Assembly (NCBI GenBank): GCA_026874595.1
Contig: JAPPUL010000095.1
Span: 1,736,001-1,800,000 of the forward strand
Source: Sipunculus nudus
Taxonomy: Eukaryota; Annelida; Sipuncula; Golfingiida; Sipunculidae
Direction of reading: 5' to 3'
Length of the DNA stretch: 64,000 nt
Each line of letters begins with the position of its first letter. Position 1 is the first letter of the stretch. Shown one piece after another: positions 62,724 to 64,000 of the stretch. The notes under the pieces are model-generated. The model ran no database searches. It saw only the letters and a list, made by a program, of their open reading frames with translations, and was not told the DNA's origin. The position numbers and the translations under genes were made by a program.

Positions 62724-64000
62724 TTACATCTCATTATAGCCGGGCCCATCACCCCCTCCTGGAACATTCCATACTATATTATCATAGGGACAGCGCAGGT
62801 CTGCTGCCTTGCAATGTATACAATTACCAAAATTCACAAGCAAATCTTTTTTCTCATTAAGCTCATAAACACCTGATGGGCAGTAGTGTGTACAAGGGGA
62901 TTTGTATTTTGGATAGCATATATCCTTACATAAGTTCTTGTCTTTTATATATATACTTGAGCGTTTATTTTCATTGTGGCGAGTGTTTGATAGGTATACG
63001 CTTGCTTTTTTACTTTCATTTGACAACTTTTGCTCTTCAAGCAGTTTTTTATCTGTCAATAAAACATCTTTATACTCATTTGCTGGTTTAAGCGTTTTGT
63101 TTTTATTCTTACTATATAATAACTTGTTAAGTAAAACTCCCTTATCAGCATCTTTTCTAATATTTGGTTTCATCTTGAACATATTTAAAAACCTTTCTGG
63201 TAAATGTATGTGTTTTAAGTGATTTCTACTTCTATAAAGTTCTTTATTTATATAACTCTTTTTTATAAGCTCTTCGTAGTTATTTAATTTAAATTTACTA
63301 TAGTCTGTCGCTTTTATAGAATCATATAAGGTCTTAGCGGCCAGTATCCCAGACTTTATAGCTAAATGAATACCCTTAAGTTCCTTCAAGTTTAAAAGTC
63401 CTCCCGCCTCGCCAATTATTAGTACATTATTATGTGTTACCTTCGGTTTTGAGTAGTAGCCTCCTGTTGTTATTACTTTAGACCCAAAAGAGAGTGCTTG
63501 GCCGCCCTTAAGTAACCATTTTATATAGGGATGAGATTTTAATCTTTGAAGCTCTTTATGTGTATTTAGTAGGGGATATTTTGAGGTTAAGTGCGTAAAT
63601 AAGCCTAGTGATACCTTCGTTTGGCTTAGCCCATATACAAAACCTCCACCAGGTTTGTATAACAAGTTTAATGGGTATCCTGTAAAGTTTATTACGCTGC
63701 CTTTTTTAATTCGGCCTTTGGGTATCTCCCAAACCTCTTTACAGCCAAGCGCATACGTCATCCCCTCCTGTGAAAGCCCATATTTAGTTATTACTTCTTG
63801 GCTTAAATTCCCATTTGCTCCGTCTCCAATAACTGTTACTTCTGCATGTAAATTATATTCAGTTTTACCATTTAAATCTATGCTTGATGCTCTGACTCCC
63901 ATAATCTTATCTTCATTGCCATAAAGCAGCTTCTCAGCACTATATCCAGGCAATATTACTGCACCGCGTTTTTCAGCCTCCTCTCCTAACCAATTTGTTA
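62724..64000 (-). CDS. Electron-transfer flavoprotein:quinone oxidoreductase (FixC/ETF-QO), partial
   Basis: The frame stays open to the right edge, so at least 425 residues are present and the N-terminal FAD fold is outside the window. Visible: WLGEEAEKRGA then ILPGYSAEKLLY near the cut end, VTVIGDGANGNLSQ, LIIGEAGGLLNLKELKGIHLA, and a C-terminal ferredoxin domain with Cys of a 4Fe-4S cluster (NFGNCIHCKAADLRCPYDNI and CTHYCPSGVYE). It would pass electrons from ETF to membrane quinone. FixC of anaerobes is a close relative. A ~65-residue Lys/Asn-rich low-complexity linker separates FAD and Fe-S parts, which is unusual. Confidence 0.88.
   Translation of the reverse strand, partial: TNWLGEEAEKRGAVILPGYSAEKLLYGNEDKIMGVRASSIDLNGKTEYNLHAEVTVIGDGANGNLSQEVITKYGLSQEGMTYALGCKEVWEIPKGRIKKGSVINFTGYPLNLLYKPGGGFVYGLSQTKVSLGLFTHLTSKYPLLNTHKELQRLKSHPYIKWLLKGGQALSFGSKVITTGGYYSKPKVTHNNVLIIGEAGGLLNLKELKGIHLAIKSGILAAKTLYDSIKATDYSKFKLNNYEELIKKSYINKELYRSRNHLKHIHLPERFLNMFKMKPNIRKDADKGVLLNKLLYSKNKNKTLKPANEYKDVLLTDKKLLEEQKLSNESKKASVYLSNTRHNENKRSSIYIKDKNLCKDICYPKYKSPCTHYCPSGVYELNEKKDLLVNFGNCIHCKAADLRCPYDNIVWNVPGGGDGPGYNEM

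Overview
The window is AT-rich chromosomal DNA from a spirochaete (phylum Spirochaetota). The clearest markers are a compact FlaB-type flagellin at 10847-11707, which has the spirochaete core motifs and no variable D2/D3 domains, and a divergent spirochaete-type FliD directly downstream. I cannot assign genus. Many starts are TTG or GTG. There is no tRNA, rRNA, CRISPR array, insertion sequence or phage gene. About 62 protein genes fill roughly 95% of the window, and both ends cut through genes (a threonine-synthase-like enzyme on the left, an ETF-quinone oxidoreductase on the right).

Layout. 0-4 kb: threonine synthase-like end and a cystathionine gamma-synthase, then leftward membrane protein, SppA and a secreted orphan. 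4-9.3 kb: serS, a PAS membrane protein, rpmB, a second (67K-type) SppA. 9.6-17.5 kb: secreted TPR protein, flaB, fliD, an unknown gene, rho, rpmE. 17.5-21.1 kb: cysteine desulfurase, mgsA, rhomboid, rsfS, TPR protein. 21.3-28.5 kb: mainly leftward: YpdA-like reductase, receiver/ATPase protein, lipoprotein, ElbB-like protein, NERD-TM-TPR protein, plus one rightward nucleoside phosphorylase. 28.6-43.9 kb: mainly rightward housekeeping: PLP homeostasis protein, DegT aminotransferase, a 30-residue ribosomal mini-protein, mtaB-nadC-nadB, FmdB-like protein, LolA-like and RodZ-like proteins, pgsA-pgpA, SLBB protein, Maf/DUF115 protein. The exceptions are alaC, a SpoU methyltransferase and tlyA, which run leftward. 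43.9-48.4 kb: leftward rpsF-ssb-rpsR-rplI-dnaB-mlaE. 48.4-59.9 kb: large periplasmic TPR protein, a helix-hairpin-helix/beta-barrel gene pair, a GT4 glycosyltransferase, a TonB-like protein, metG, another TPR protein. 60-64 kb: secA and the ETF-QO.

Three features cut across the genes. First, the purine-rich/G-rich strand switches several times (near 20.46, 26.3, 43.88, 48.4 and 59.95 kb) at gene borders, as if blocks had been inverted recently. Second, short perfect tandem duplications (9-18 bp units) are spread through genes, where they stay in frame, and through spacers. Third, all three ribosomal proteins of the dnaB operon carry low-complexity tails.

Functional threads are the periplasmic flagellum (flaB, fliD, candidate sigma-28 promoter, a CsrA-type leader hairpin, a possible Maf-type glycosylation partner), envelope biogenesis (two SppA, rhomboid, SecA, LolA-like, MlaE, TonB-like, barrel proteins, PgsA/PgpA) and TPR scaffolds (five proteins). 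The best candidates for undescribed biology are the split HhH/beta-barrel pair at 51.2-54.2 kb, FliD with a signal-peptide-like start, and the NERD-coiled coil-TM-TPR protein.
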